Shown: positions 8,646 through 19,778, counted from the stretch's first letter. The stretch: 21,331 bases of DNA from CAYWBW01 sp964456745 (GCA_964456745.1 CAYWBW010000030.1:1-21331); one strand, 5' to 3'. The notes: generated by a model from the sequence alone, not told the origin. Numbers and translations: made by a program.

Positions 8646-9560
8646 TTAAATATCAATTTTCTCAAGTTCAATTATTATTCTCACTATTTGATCTTCTCTA
8701 GCTTCTATTTCATTTGGGAATATGATCTTTCTTGAATATATTTTTCTTCATAATTTTAAATCAGAATAATCTATATCTTCAGTATCTAACGCTACTAAGT
8801 CTTTTAAATATTTTTTATCTCAAATAATGCTCAATAAAGGTGGTTCTATTATAATGGAACTAATCTTTAAACCATCTCACAAAGATCAAATAAAAACTGG
8901 ATTAATTCCAAGTATCTTGGTCATTTTTATTTGTTCAAGCTCAATATTTAAATTTAAAAAATTTGGTGTAAAGCCTACTTGCAACACATTTCCATCCTTG
9001 TCTTTAATTAAAGGTTTAACTTTTTTTGAAATATTAGAAATTTCTCAGTTAAGCTCGTAATCTATAATTACTTCATTTGTATTTTTTAATACAGAATTAG
9101 CAGCGTTGATTGAAACATATCTTTCTTTAATAGCAGAAGAGACAATATTATATCAAGGAGCAACTTTTCATAATAAATTTAGCTTAACTGGCACAGATTT
9201 TTTTCAAAATCACTCAAGTGTGAACTTTGCAATTTTTGGACTAAAACTCACAATTCTAGCTTTTGTATTTTGAAGAGACAAATTAATCTCCTTTTCAAAT
9301 TCTCAATTCATCAATCATTTTGCGTCTATTGTTGCTTTAAAGTCAGTAATATCTAAAGAACTTAATACATCACTTGGAGCATCAATCTTAATCTTAATGG
9401 TTGGTAAACCCGTAGAAAGCTGTTGATCTTCAGCCAAATTAACAATAGTAATATCAAGTTCTTGTTTGTACTCAGAAATATTTTGCTTACTCACAACAAT
9501 ACTAAACCAAAAGAATAGTCACAGTAATAAGGATAATAATTTTGCTAAAAAGTTAGACAT
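8646..9560 (-). CDS. cdaR: CdaR-like YbbR-domain regulator of diadenylate cyclase
   Basis: The product is 304 residues: a short N-terminus, one membrane helix (LAKLLSLLLGLFFWFSIVV, residues 5-23), then an extracytoplasmic part with YbbR-type repeats. A typical piece is VPVKLNLLGKVAPGYNI, followed by VSINAANSVLKNTNEV and another strand set. YbbR/CdaR proteins sit in the membrane beside CdaA and modulate c-di-AMP synthesis. The start ATG overlaps the cdaA stop by one base (TAATG), so translation is coupled. The repeats are diverged from better-known CdaR sequences, so the assignment rests on partner and architecture as much as on sequence. Confidence 0.85.
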
Positions 9561-10369
9561 TATATTTTTTCTTCTGTTAATAAATTTTCTAGTTCATTCA
9601 ATGAAATATTAGGCCAAATCTCCCCTTCTTTAATGAAAGAAATTTCTCATCTTTCCTCAGAAGCCACAACTACAACTGCATCAGTTAGTTCTGAAATTCA
9701 TATTCAAGCTTTATGCCTGGTTCAATATTTTATATCTGTAACATTGTGTGAAAGTGGTAATACACTTCAAGCAGAAATAATAACATCATTTTTTACAATA
9801 ATTGCTCAATCATGTAATGGTGATTTTGGGAAAAAAATGTTAATAAGAAGTTCTTTGGACAATTTTGAATTTAAAATAATTCAAGTCGCACAATAATTAC
9901 TTAAATTTATATGTTTTTCAAAAACTATAATTGCTCAAATCTTTTTCCTAACCAATATTTCTAAAGCATGTTTTAATTCTTTTATTACTCTATGCTTATG
10001 TTTCTTATGAAAAGTATTTTTTAAAGAAAAAAATCAAAAATAATTTATTCATTTTCTGATTTCATTTTGGTGCACAATAGGCAAAGCTATTAACAATACT
10101 AAAAACAAAAATCTAAGCAAAACTTCCAATGCCACTAATTCAAAAATTGTAGATAATATATAAACACTAGCAAGTCATATGATAAAAGAAAAAAATCTAA
10201 TAATCTTAAATTTTATTACCCAAAGTATTAAAAAATAAAAAATAGTCGATGTAACTAAGATATCAAAAAACACTATCTCTGGAGAGAAAACTGAAAAATC
10301 AATATTTTCAAAAAGAAATTCTGTACTTGATTTAAAAAACTCAAAAAGCTCATATATTTTTTCTTTCAT
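9560..10369 (-). CDS. cdaA: Membrane-bound diadenylate cyclase (c-di-AMP synthase)
   Basis: The frame codes for 269 residues. About three hydrophobic segments lie within residues 30-95, followed by a basic linker and the DisA_N catalytic domain. The catalytic motifs are LHDGAIIV (D187-G188-A189, with Gly188 a UGA codon) and GTRHKAGIGISELTDAVVVV (R218-H219-K220). Two ATP molecules are joined into cyclic di-AMP, which in bacteria controls potassium and osmolyte transport and cell-wall homeostasis. The length and domain order match CdaA/DacA rather than DisA. Eleven of its twelve glycines are coded by UGA by my count. An AAGGA sequence sits immediately before the start. The gene is coupled to cdaR by a one-base overlap. 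Confidence 0.95.
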
Positions 10370-10497
10370 ATTCCTTTTATAAGAATTTTTATTAAATTAT
10401 CAATTCTACAATATAATAAATACGGATTTTGTCATCCATATCAACTGTTAAAAAGGCTTTAAAAAGTGTATAATAGCTTGAAATAAAAATAAAAAAA
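10370..10497. promoter_or_regulatory. Divergent promoter region of cdaA and the FN3 protein
   Basis: A perfect -10 box TATAAT on the plus strand (10469-10474) lies 23 bases before the TTG start of the rightward gene; its -35 region is poor. For cdaA only weak minus-strand boxes (ATGACA near 10435-10430, TATTGT near 10413-10408) can be suggested. Confidence 0.45.
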
Positions 10498-12900
10498 TTG
10501 AAACTAAAACAAATAATCATTGGATTTTTATCAATTTATCTTGTATCAAGCCTAGCTTGCGCACAAGGCATAAATATGAGCAGCGAAGATACAATTGCTT
10601 GAAAAGATAGTTATATCTATTCTTCTACCTCAAATCCATTTGAAGAAATTTACTACAGTATAACAAAACCAAGCTGAGAAATAATAAAATTATCATGACT
10701 GTCTTCAAATAATCGAAAAATAAAACTCAGCTTTTCATGATACCATACAAAGAAATCATGAATTTACAACATAGAATGAAAAAATAAAAATTGAGACCTT
10801 ACTCGTTCAGAGTTCAATGTTTATCCTGCAGATTGCTCAGCTATTCAATCAAGTATCACATCATCACAAGATTCTTTGGAACTACATTCAGAAAATTTAG
10901 AAATCGTGGTAAATCTAAAAGATAAATATCTAAACCCTATAGCAAATCAAAGAGTTAAGCTTTTGTCTTCAAGATTTGAGGATGAATTTGATGATGAAGT
11001 TGTTTCTGATTCCAGCTGAAAAGCACACTTTACTATTAAATCAAATAAAGCCTGAATCTCAACCTTTACTGCAATAAATTTAAGTGAAAATAAAACAATA
11101 AATCAAAGAGTAAAAATAGTATTTTATGCAGATAATATTTTGGATCCAATTTGATGAAATCCATATTCAGCAAGCTTGCTAAACAGTAATTGATGATTAC
11201 TTGAAAAATATAGTGACAACTTCTGAAAAGTTGATGGTTTTGTCATAGAAACATCAGAGGAAATCATAATATGAAGTGATGAAAATTATATGCAAATAGA
11301 AGCAATAGACAATGAGTGAAACAGGGTAAAAAACTACCAATGAACAGTATTAATTGAAGTTCCTGAAGATCCTAATGTAATACTGCCATGAGAAGGACTC
11401 TACACTTTTACCGAAAAAGATCAGTGAATAAAAAAATACAGCCTTTCACAAACATTTAACAAAGAATGACAGCTTACTATCAATGTGTATGATTATGAAG
11501 ACTGAAAAATAAATGAGCTAATAAATTGAAATAAAATACTAAATATAAAAACAAATGAAGATGTTACTACTACCACGACTCAAACTAGCGAATTATTAAA
11601 GATCATAAGTCCTGGCGACTGAACAAAACTCTGAAGCAATCAGGTTAACATTGTATGAATTGGTTTACCATTTACTGACTTAAAAGTATTTGTAAATGAA
11701 GAAAAAAAATGAGACGCAGAAACATGAGAAGACTGATGATTTAATATAAATATAAAATGACTTAGTGATTGAAAAAACATAATATATGTTAGTGAAAAAC
11801 AATGAGAACGAAAAAGTAGTGAAGAAGTTGAAATATACATTGATACAACTCCCCCAACAATAGACAAGTTAGAAATTTTTCCTGAATCAGGAATTACCAC
11901 TGAAGACTCATTTAATATTCGAATATATTCAGAAAAAGAATTATCATCAGTAAAAATACTGCTTAATTGATCAATAGAAGCACTTTCTGAAAAAAAATGA
12001 GAACCATGACTTTACAGTGCTAACATAGTAGCTCCATCATATTCATGAGAATACTCAATAGATGTAATGCTTGTAGACTCACTGTGAAACAAGGAAACAT
12101 ATAAAGAAGAATCAACACTAACTGTTGATGACAAGACACCTGTAGCACCTAATAAGATGCAAAATATTAATATTAGCCCTGGGGCTAACAAGGTAAAAAT
12201 AAAATGGACCAAGCCTGATAGCGAAAATGAAATCATAAATTATAAAGTATATCTCTGAATTAATTCAAATGATTTAGAATACTTCTGAAAAACTAATGTT
12301 AACGATATTACAATAGAAAACTTGATAGCAAATAAAAAATATTATTTTTCTTTAAGTGCAATAGATAAGTTATGACAAGAATCTGAAAAAAGTGATCCTA
12401 TCGAAGCAGTTCCAGAAGAGCTTAGTCATAACTCCCCTATTTGAGTTAGCAGTGAAGACAAATTAAACATAATAGCAAGCGATAGCATGGTAACTATTAG
12501 CTGGAAACCACTTTGAAATCAAGTTTCTAACTATAAAATAATGTATTGAATTGATCAAACTAACCTGGAAAAGATTATCAATACTAACGATAATAGTACT
12601 ATCAGAAACATAGAAGATCTTATCAATAAAGTTCCATACTATTTTCAAGTTGTATGAACTGACGCAAAGTGACAAGAGACAACAAGAAAGTCCAATATGG
12701 TACTAGCGGTTCCAGACTGACCTTGAATACTAAAACCATGAGCCTTAGTAGACAGATCAAAATACGACAATAAAATAATAAAAATAATTAAGCCCAAATG
12801 AAGTGCAATAAAAACATGATCCGAACTCTGGTTTACCCTTGCTCTTTGTCTGATAATTACAAATTGGCTATATCGATACATTAATAGAATAAAAAGTTAA
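10498..12900 (+). CDS. Surface protein with Ig-like and fibronectin type III domains and a C-terminal anchor
   Basis: The product is 800 residues and full of in-frame UGA glycines. The proposed TTG start gives a clean signal peptide (QIIIGFLSIYLVSSLACA); an in-frame TAG lies 24 bases upstream and no ATG precedes the signal. The first ~180 residues are beta-rich and unrecognised. Residues about 360-545 hold Ig-like/Big-type units (IDTTPPTIDKLEIFPESG is typical). Two FN3 domains follow at about 547-640 and 641-740 (VKIKWTKPDSENEIINYKVY; MVTISWKPLGNQVSNYKI). The C-terminus is KTGSELWF plus a hydrophobic helix and RYINRIKS, resembling a degenerate sorting signal or simple membrane anchor. A role in adhesion or host contact is inferred from the architecture. 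Its last four bases overlap the convergent gene. Confidence 0.9.
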
Positions 12901-13793
12901 AATTCTGCACTACTTAATGTTGAATCTAACTTTAAAAACTCAGGACTTATTTGTGCAATAAATCTAAATGCTCATCCAGTCTCTGACGCAATCTCTAGCC
13001 TATATGCTTGCAATACCTGTCATACAATTCAATGTGTTTTTTCAAATTTTTCATTAAGTATCTTTGTTCAATAAACACTATCTCATACTACCGGAAATCA
13101 AATGGATGATAAGTGCACTCTGATCTGATGTGTTCTTCAGGTAAAAATTTGTACCTTTAGCAAACTTATATTTAAATCTTCATAATAATTCAATACATCA
13201 AAAATTGATTCAGCTTCTTTTCAATCAGGTCTCACTGACATTTTCTTTCTATCATCTTTTGATCTTCAAATAGGGGAGACTATCCTTCAATTGTTTTTAG
13301 GGTGGCCATGAACAAAGCATAAATAAATCTTCTTAACCTTTCTTTTTTGAAATAAATTTTGGTAAAATGCTAAAGATTTTTTATTCTTTGTAGTCATTAA
13401 TACTCAAGTTGTATCCTTATCTATTCTATGAACAAATCAAATATGTTCTACGGACAACCTTCACTTAGATACAAGGTACCTATTACGCAATCCTGACAAT
13501 AATGTTGATGTCATATCATTTTCATCTCATGGATAAACTTGCCTACCTTTTTCCTTATTGATAACCAATATATTCTCATCCTCATAAATGACATCTATGG
13601 GCATTTCTGTCGGCAAAGCATGAAATTCTTGTACAGGAAAATCTCAAATTATGATCTTTTCTGATCAACTTATCTCAAATCAATTCTTTTTTATAATTTT
13701 ACCATCAACAGAAACCAACTCTCTTCTTATTAAGATTTGAGCCTGGTTCTTACTAATTTTTTTAAAATCACAAACATAAACATCAAGTCTCAT
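12897..13793 (-). CDS. RluA-family RNA pseudouridine synthase
   Basis: The frame codes for 298 residues, normal for the RluA/RluD family. An S4-like RNA-binding segment occupies about residues 1-70 (RLDVYVCDFKKISKNQAQIL). The catalytic domain has FVHRIDKDTTGVLM with the catalytic aspartate at residue 125, and the C-terminal signature TGRTHQIRVHLSS at 218-230, followed by GFPVVGDSVYG. It isomerises uridine to pseudouridine in rRNA or tRNA in the cytoplasm; which positions cannot be said. Its ATG overlaps the stop of the PKD gene by one base (TAATG), so it depends on upstream translation. Its 3' end overlaps the convergent FN3-protein gene by four bases, with no terminator between them. Confidence 0.93.
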
Positions 13794-15889
13794 TATTCAA
13801 TTTCAATTAATTGCTCATAATCAGATATATTATTATTAGTATCTGCAATTCTTAATATAACTGTATATTTTCAGGCTGCGGCAAACTCATGAATAGGGGA
13901 TCTGGATCTTGAAATATTTCAATCTCAAAAATCCCAAGTCCATGTATCAATATCTCAAATACTACACTGTGAATCAAATTTAATTTTAGAAGCAGCTCTT
14001 GCTTTTGTTTTTGATGCCTCAAAACAAGCTTGTATTCATTGCTCTCTTGCAAATACTTGTTTAGTAGTCGTATATACCTCTCACTTTTCAGTATAAACAC
14101 TTAAGCTAACAGTATAATTTCCAGGATTTATAAACCTATGCTTCTTCTTTGCTCAAGAAAACTCCTTTTTTGTTCAATCTCAAAAATCCCATTCATAATT
14201 TACAATCACGTCCTCAGATTCAACTTCTGAAGCTGATCAATCAAATGATATAATCAGGGGAACAGATCAAGAAATTTTATCCACTCAAATTACAGCATTT
14301 CCTGTAATATCACTAAGATCAAAAGATAATTTTGCTATATCATCATTTCAAGTACTATCAGTAACTTTTAAAATTACTAATTGTTTTCAAACATCTCTAA
14401 AAACAAACTCAACTTTTTCTCAAAATGCATCATAAACTCAATCTCAATTATAATCCCAAGAATATTCAATTATATCATTATTTGCATCTGTTGAATCAGA
14501 AGCATCAAACTCTACTGTAAATGGTATTGATCAATTTAAATCACTTGGCTTTGTTGATATACTAGCAACAGGATTAAAACTTCATTCACTAACTTTTATT
14601 AAAACTGTTTCAGTTCATTGATTTCACGCAGTATCCTTAACTAACAATCTTAGCTCATATTCTCATGCTTTTTCATAAACATAATTTACAGATCTTCATG
14701 CTACATACTCTCAAGTATCTAAAAATTGCCATCTGTAAGAAACAATATCTCATTTAGTTGAACTGCTCTCATTTCAATCAAGAGTAAGTCTAAATGGTGC
14801 CTCTCACTGAGTTCATGGATATACCTTTATTATTGCTTCAACATCTTTGATTAATTCTCAAGACCTAACGGTAATATCTTTATCATGCCTCTTAACAACG
14901 TTAGCTGTATCCAAAGTTTGTAATATTACAGGATATATTCAAATTTTATTAAAACTTTGAGTTATTATTGGTTCTTTTGAAATAACTGGTTCACTGTCTA
15001 TTCAGTTAAAAAACCACCTATATTCTTTAATATCATTACCACCACTGTCTGATAAATTGCTTGCATTAAATTCAACTTCCAAAGGTGCAGGTCAATTATC
15101 TGGTTTTGCATAAAAAGTAGCTTGTCCTAAAGAAAATATATTTTCAAAACTTTGAGAAGATCAATTTTTAAATTCCAACTTTACTGTTACTTTATTAATT
15201 CAAGAATTTCTTACTTCATAATCTACCGAATAGTCCAGTCACTTCTTATCAGTAATTCAATCATTATTAAAATCCCAAAGTATATTTATTACCTCTTGTC
15301 ATTTTGCCTCAGCAACTATAATTGCTTTATTAATAGAAAAACCAACTAATGCTGGTGCAATTAGATCCTTTGTATTTGTAGGTGATATTGTTAATTCAGC
15401 TTTAATATTTAATTGAAATTCAAATTTTGCTATAAAATTATATAATCATATCCATACAATCATTGTTATAAACAAAGCAAGTCATGAAAAAAGAGATAAA
15501 AATAAAGAAAACCTCTTTTTATCCACCTCTTCTTTTTTTGCTAGTAATCATCTAAAAATTCAAACACTGAGCATTAAAAAAAGTACTATAGAAAACACTG
15601 AAAAAATTGTACTAGTAAGGCTTAATAAAGATTGCTGAATCGTAAGAGCCTCAATTCATAAAATAGTCAAAAGAGGACTATTAGGTCATCAAATAATAAG
15701 AACAAAAATTAAAAGAACTGATAAAAACAGAAGAAGTAAAAAAATTCAAAACAAAATAGCCCAAATTGAAACCTTTTTCTTAGGTTTTTCACCATGATTA
15801 TCATTTAAATTCTCAACACCACTATTGTTAACATTTTCCTCACTTGGATGAATCTGAGTTAAGAAAGGGTTTTTATTTTCATTTTCCAT
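13793..15889 (-). CDS. Multi-pass membrane protein with about six PKD domains
   Basis: The product is 698 residues. A hydrophilic N-terminus of ~45 residues precedes three membrane helices (ILFGIFLLLLFLSVLLIFVL; STIFSVFSIVLFLMLSVGIF; FLSLFSGLALFITMIVWIGL) within residues about 50-155. From about residue 170 the protein consists of six PKD-type beta-sandwich repeats. The last two carry the signature WDFGDG (NYEWDFGDGTKK and WTWDFGDGNIS); the earlier ones are diverged (WDYNGDGVYD, WQFLDTGEY, WFFNGID, WDFNNDGITD). PKD domains usually mediate protein-protein or carbohydrate contacts outside the cell, so an adhesin or structural role is likely, but membrane helices at the N-terminus instead of a signal peptide are less usual. 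A good promoter precedes it. It is coupled to the pseudouridine synthase gene. Confidence 0.9.
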
Positions 15890-15908
15890 ATCAAAAAATT
15901 ATAAGTCA

Positions 15909-15936
15909 ATTATATAGAATCTATTTGCTATTTCAA
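15909..15936 (-). promoter_or_regulatory. Sigma-70-type promoter of the PKD/pseudouridine synthase operon
   Basis: On the minus strand TTGAAA (15936-15931), a 16-base spacer, then a perfect TATAAT (15914-15909), 20 bases before the ATG at 15889. A second TATAAT (15903-15898) lies even closer to the start. The leader would be very short. Confidence 0.65.
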
Positions 15937-16031
15937 CTATATGGGTAATTTTTTTATACGCAGTAAGGGATTAGCAACATTAGGAGTGATGTGTAAATTT
16001 TTAAATTTATACACCAAATCAAGATCATAAA
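15937..16031. other. Intergenic stretch downstream of pyrD
   Basis: No gene. An imperfect AT-rich inverted repeat (about 15993-16013; GTGTAAATTT against AAATTTATACAC with a two-base bulge) lies just past the pyrD stop. It lacks a following T-run on the minus strand and is only a weak terminator candidate. Confidence 0.35.
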
Positions 16032-16952
16032 CTATGCAATACACCCCCTAATTTCTTCCAAAGACTTTATTCACTCTTCTTTCATAAACTGCTTCATCTC
16101 ACTAACAATTAAAGAAAATACCTCTTCTCAGCGAGAATATATCGCAGTTCAAACTCATAAAATTGTTGCTCAACACATGATTGCTTCAATTGCATCTTTT
16201 CAGATACTAATTCATCAAGTTCAAATTATAGGAATTTTAACAGCTTTGTTAATGTCCCAAATAGCCTTAAGTGCAATAGCTTTGATCATTGGTCAGGAAA
16301 GTCATCAAACTTTATTTTGAAGAACTGGACAGCGAGCATAGGGATCAACAATAAGTCACGGTCCAGCTGTATTAATAGCACAAATTCAATCAGCTCAAAC
16401 ACTTTCACAAGCCTTTGCTATAGTTGCGATACTTGCAACGTTTGGCGATAGCTTAATAACAATTTTCTTTTTTGTATTCTTTCGTACAATTTTAGTTACA
16501 GCTGCTGCGCTATCAATATGACAAGCAAAGGGAGTTCACATCTCATCCTCAACATTTGGACAAGAAATATTAACTTCTAAAATATCAGCATCACTTTCAT
16601 CTAATATCTGAGCTAATTCTCAATATTCATCAATACTTGATCAAAAAAATGAAACAATAATTGGAGCATTATGCTCTTTACTTTTATACTCACTATATGT
16701 ACTCATAGCTTCATGCACTCATTCTCAAGATAATCAGATAGCATTTATTATTCAAATTTCTTTTCAAAGTCAAATAACAGTAGGATTACAATGACCAGTT
16801 CTTGGTTTTAAATGAATTGATTTAGTTGTAATTCATCAAGCTCAATTCTTTAACACCTTAATCATTCAATCAGCTGTAACTCCTAAAAATCAAGAAGCTA
16901 AAACAATTGGTGGGTCAAAATCAAAATCAAGAAAATTTGTTTTTATGTTCAT
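16032..16952 (-). CDS. pyrD: Dihydroorotate dehydrogenase
   Basis: The frame codes for 306 residues, the usual length of class 1 (soluble) enzymes. The flavin barrel motifs are in order: ASGFLG near the start, NAIGLSGEGV, NISCPN with the presumed catalytic base Cys131, IKLSPNV, INTAGPG, PVLQNKVGGLSGPMIKAIAL, IPIIGTGGI and GATILGVGTAIYSRG (many glycines UGA). It oxidises dihydroorotate to orotate in de novo pyrimidine synthesis. The sequence is closest in style to class 1B and archaeal forms, which normally use a PyrK partner and NAD; no pyrK is in the window, so the electron acceptor is open. It is the last gene of the leftward operon, 9 bases after the chorismate mutase-TrpE-like fusion. Confidence 0.93.
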
Positions 16953-16961
16953 ATTATTACA

Positions 16962-18593
16962 TTAAGTGTCTAAACAAGATCTAATAGTCATTGATTTTTT
17001 CTCACACTCTTTTTCTTCTCTTTTTGCTACTGAATCCAATACAATTCAAGCTCAAGCTTGAGTGTAAGCACTTTTTCATGAAATAAAAAATGACCTTATA
17101 ACCATAGCCATCATAGCCTGATTGTTAAATGAAAAAAATCAAACTGCTCAAGTATAAGGTCATCTAGCAGTATTTTCTAGTTCCTGAATCAATTTTATAG
17201 CTTCAATTTTTGGAGCTCCTGAAACAGTTCACATAGGAAAACTATGTATAAAAGCATCAAACATATTTATATCATCTCTTAAAATTCAAGAAACAAATGA
17301 AACTATATGTTGCACATGAGAAGTTTTTTTTATGGTTTTTAACTTGTCAACTACCACGGATCAATATTTACAAACTACTCCTAAATCATTTCTAGCCATG
17401 TCTACAAGCATCATGTGTTCTGCTAATTCCTTTTCATCATTTAAAAGCTCTTTTTCAAGATCTAAATCCTCTTGAATAGTTTTTCATCTACTCCTTGTTC
17501 ATGCTATTGGATATGTCTCAATTTTATCATTTGTTATACTTGCTACTAATTCTGGTGAAGATCATATTATCTGTCTATCATCAAACTTCAGCAAAAACAT
17601 ATATGGTGAAGGGTTTTTCTCTCTCAGTTTTTCATACAGTGAAAGTCATGGTCAACTAGTGTTATAATCAAAACGTATCGAAGGAACTGCTTGAAATATA
17701 TTTCATTTTTTTATATTTTCTATCAAGTAATCAACTGACTTTTTAAAATCTATATTCTTTTCCTTTTTAATTTGTTTTGCCTTAAAAGGGGATAAATCAA
17801 TAGGGGAATCAATGTTTTCTAATAGCTTGACTGAATTATCTCAAACAAGGGAAAAATATTTAAACTCATTAGTAATATGATTATATTTAAGTCATTCTAA
17901 ATACAAACCATATTCAAAATCATAAAACTCTTTATTTTCTTTAAATTCAATATCAGGCTCTACATATTTGAAACTTTCAAAGCTATTGTATCACACCAAA
18001 CCTCAAATAAATCAATCTTCTCAATTAATTAGGTCACATGGAAAATTATTCTTTAAAAACTCCCAAGGATTGCTTTCTTTATATTCAAATAATTCTCAAT
18101 CAATCCATAAATTATCTCCTAAAGCCTGTATTGTAAGCCTAGGTCAAAATCAACAATAAGAATATTTTGAAAAATCTATATCATTAGTTAATGATTCTAA
18201 GATAAAAATATTGTCATAATTAGCATATATTCTTTTAAAGAGTTCAAAAATTGTAATATCCAAATCTAATTTTTTATTAAATTTGTTAATTTCGAAATCA
18301 AAAATATTAGTACTCTTGCTATTTTTTTGATTTAACTTTTTTTGAATATTATGCCCCTCTCTAATAATAAGCTTAATAATACTCTCTGCCACATCTTCAG
18401 AAACATCATTTTGTTTCGCAAATTTCTTTATATTTTTTAACATTTCGCTCTCTCTTGACGGTTGAAATTGTGCAATATTATTTTTCTTTTTATACTCTGC
18501 AACAAAGGGAATAAGCTTATTTCTATCAGAAAGCAAACTAATTATTTTGTTGTCAATTTTATCAAGCTTTTTTCTAACTTCTGAAAGGTTCAT
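16962..18593 (-). CDS. Chorismate mutase fused to anthranilate synthase component I-like domain
   Basis: The product is 543 residues. Residues 1-90 are an AroQ-type chorismate mutase: Arg7, Arg24, Lys35, Arg47, Glu48 and Gln84 correspond to E. coli P-protein residues R11, R28, K39, R51, E52 and Q88, all offset by exactly four. From about 110 onward comes a TrpE/PabB-like chorismate-binding enzyme: FILES and KYSYCGFGPRL (N-terminal domain), GNIFQAV, NPSPYMFLLKF, GSSPELV, PIAGTRSRG (362-370), LVDMARNDLG, SHVQHIVS, GTVSGAPKI and QAGAGIV. PIAGT with Ala364 is the anthranilate synthase form; aminodeoxychorismate synthases have PIKGT. It could make prephenate and anthranilate from chorismate. No glutamine amidotransferase (TrpG/PabA) is in the window. 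A salicylate-type activity is a less likely alternative. Confidence 0.9.
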
Positions 18594-18608
18594 ATATTTA
18601 TTTAAACA

Positions 18609-18911
18609 TTACAAATTATCTATACTTGTGACAAATTCTCATGTTTCATCATAAAGAAATCTTATCTTAGGGACAACTTTTCTTTTTAATGAAACATTGA
18701 CCTGTTTCTGATAATGACCAGCTTTTGACTTTAAAAAATCAAGCACACTTTTATTTGTTGGTATTGAAGATATATAAACATTTGCATGGGAAAAATCTTT
18801 AGTTACTTTTATTTTTGTAATAGTAACAAGTCAAAACTCAGGCAATAACTCCTTTTGTATCTGTTTAGACAGTATAGTCTGAATGGTTTTTATAAGTTTT
18901 AATTCTTGCAT
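18609..18911 (-). CDS. rbfA: 30S ribosome-binding factor A
   Basis: This is a 100-residue protein of the RbfA family, slightly shorter than the usual ~115-130. The characteristic core is VTITKIKVTKDFSHANVYIS, followed by a helix with a hydrophobic/Lys pattern and the strand segment VPKIRFLYDE. RbfA is a KH-fold protein that binds the small ribosomal subunit and helps mature the 5' end of 16S rRNA and cold adaptation. Its ATG starts one base after the stop of the glycosyltransferase gene upstream, and its stop is 15 bases before the chorismate mutase fusion, so it is in the middle of the operon rather than with infB or truB as in many bacteria. Confidence 0.87.
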
Positions 18912-18912
18912 T

Positions 18913-19755
18913 TTATATCAAATTACTGTTTTTATTTAAATAATAATACTTTCTTGGATTGCTTTCAAACATATGCTTCAAAGTATATTTAAATGAATCA
19001 TAAAAATGCTGTCTTAGCACCTTGCTTTTAAAAAAAGTAAAGAATCCTCATTGACTGCATCTTTTTCAATCAGCATAAACCTTAATACCAGGATAATAAA
19101 TAACTTTTTTTTCAAGTCTCCAACACTGGAAACATATTTCAGAATCACTCATAAAAATAAAATAATTTTCATCAAATCATCATATCTTATCCCATACTTC
19201 TCTCCTTATTGCCATAAAAGAGGACTGTATCCAATCAACTTCTTTTGTTAAATCAAGATCAGAAAATCTCATCTCGTCTTCACCTACCAAGGAGCTAATT
19301 ATAGGAAATTTTCTTAAAAATGTTCGTCTAAAAAATTGGATAAATAAATTTGGAAATGTTCGAATAATTGTGGGAATAGTTCAATCATCATTTAACTGCT
19401 TGGGTCCCAATATTCAAACATCTTTATTATTTTCAAGATATTCTATCATCTTAGCTATTACAAACGAATCTCTACATATAATATCTGGATTTATAATGAA
19501 AACGTAGTCTCATTTTATATTTTTAGCAGCAATATTATTTCATTTAGGATATCAAGTGTTGGTTTTGTTAATTATCACTGAAACTTTTTTATTTTTTTCA
19601 AGTGTTAAAAGCTTGTCTGCATTGTTTTTATTACAAGAATTATCGACAATGATAATCTCTAATTCAAAATCTCACTTTTGAGACAATAATCAATCTACAT
19701 TCTTTATTACCCTGTCTGCCTTTAGAAAATCGAGTATTATAACTGATATTATCAT
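18913..19755 (-). CDS. Family 2 glycosyltransferase (WbbL/rhamnosyltransferase-like)
   Basis: The frame codes for 280 residues. It has the GT-A fold pattern of family 2: an N-terminal MIISVIILDF strand, EIIIVDNSC, the NTGYPKGNNIAAKN nucleotide-sugar-binding region, YVFIINPDI (Asn89-Pro90-Asp91, in the place of the DxD metal motif), then SSFMAIRREVWDKIGGFDE and FIFMSDSEIC, the acceptor/catalytic region. This arrangement is that of O-antigen and cell-surface rhamnosyl- or related transferases. The sugar and acceptor cannot be told. It lies between a second family 2 transferase (23-base gap) and rbfA (one-base gap). Confidence 0.9.
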
Positions 19756-19778
19756 AATTTGGTTTTGATTTAAAATTA

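Noticed and set aside
15993..16013. Terminator after pyrD
   Set aside because: The stem is AT-only with a bulge and has no T-run on the minus strand, so it is mentioned only as a weak candidate.
16962..18593. Separate chorismate mutase gene ending at 18150
   Set aside because: The apparent stop is a UGA; the frame continues without break into the TrpE-like N-terminal motif, so it is a single fusion.
16962..18593. Aminodeoxychorismate synthase (PabB) as the second domain
   Set aside because: PabB enzymes have PIKGT with a nucleophilic Lys; this protein has PIAGT as in anthranilate synthases.
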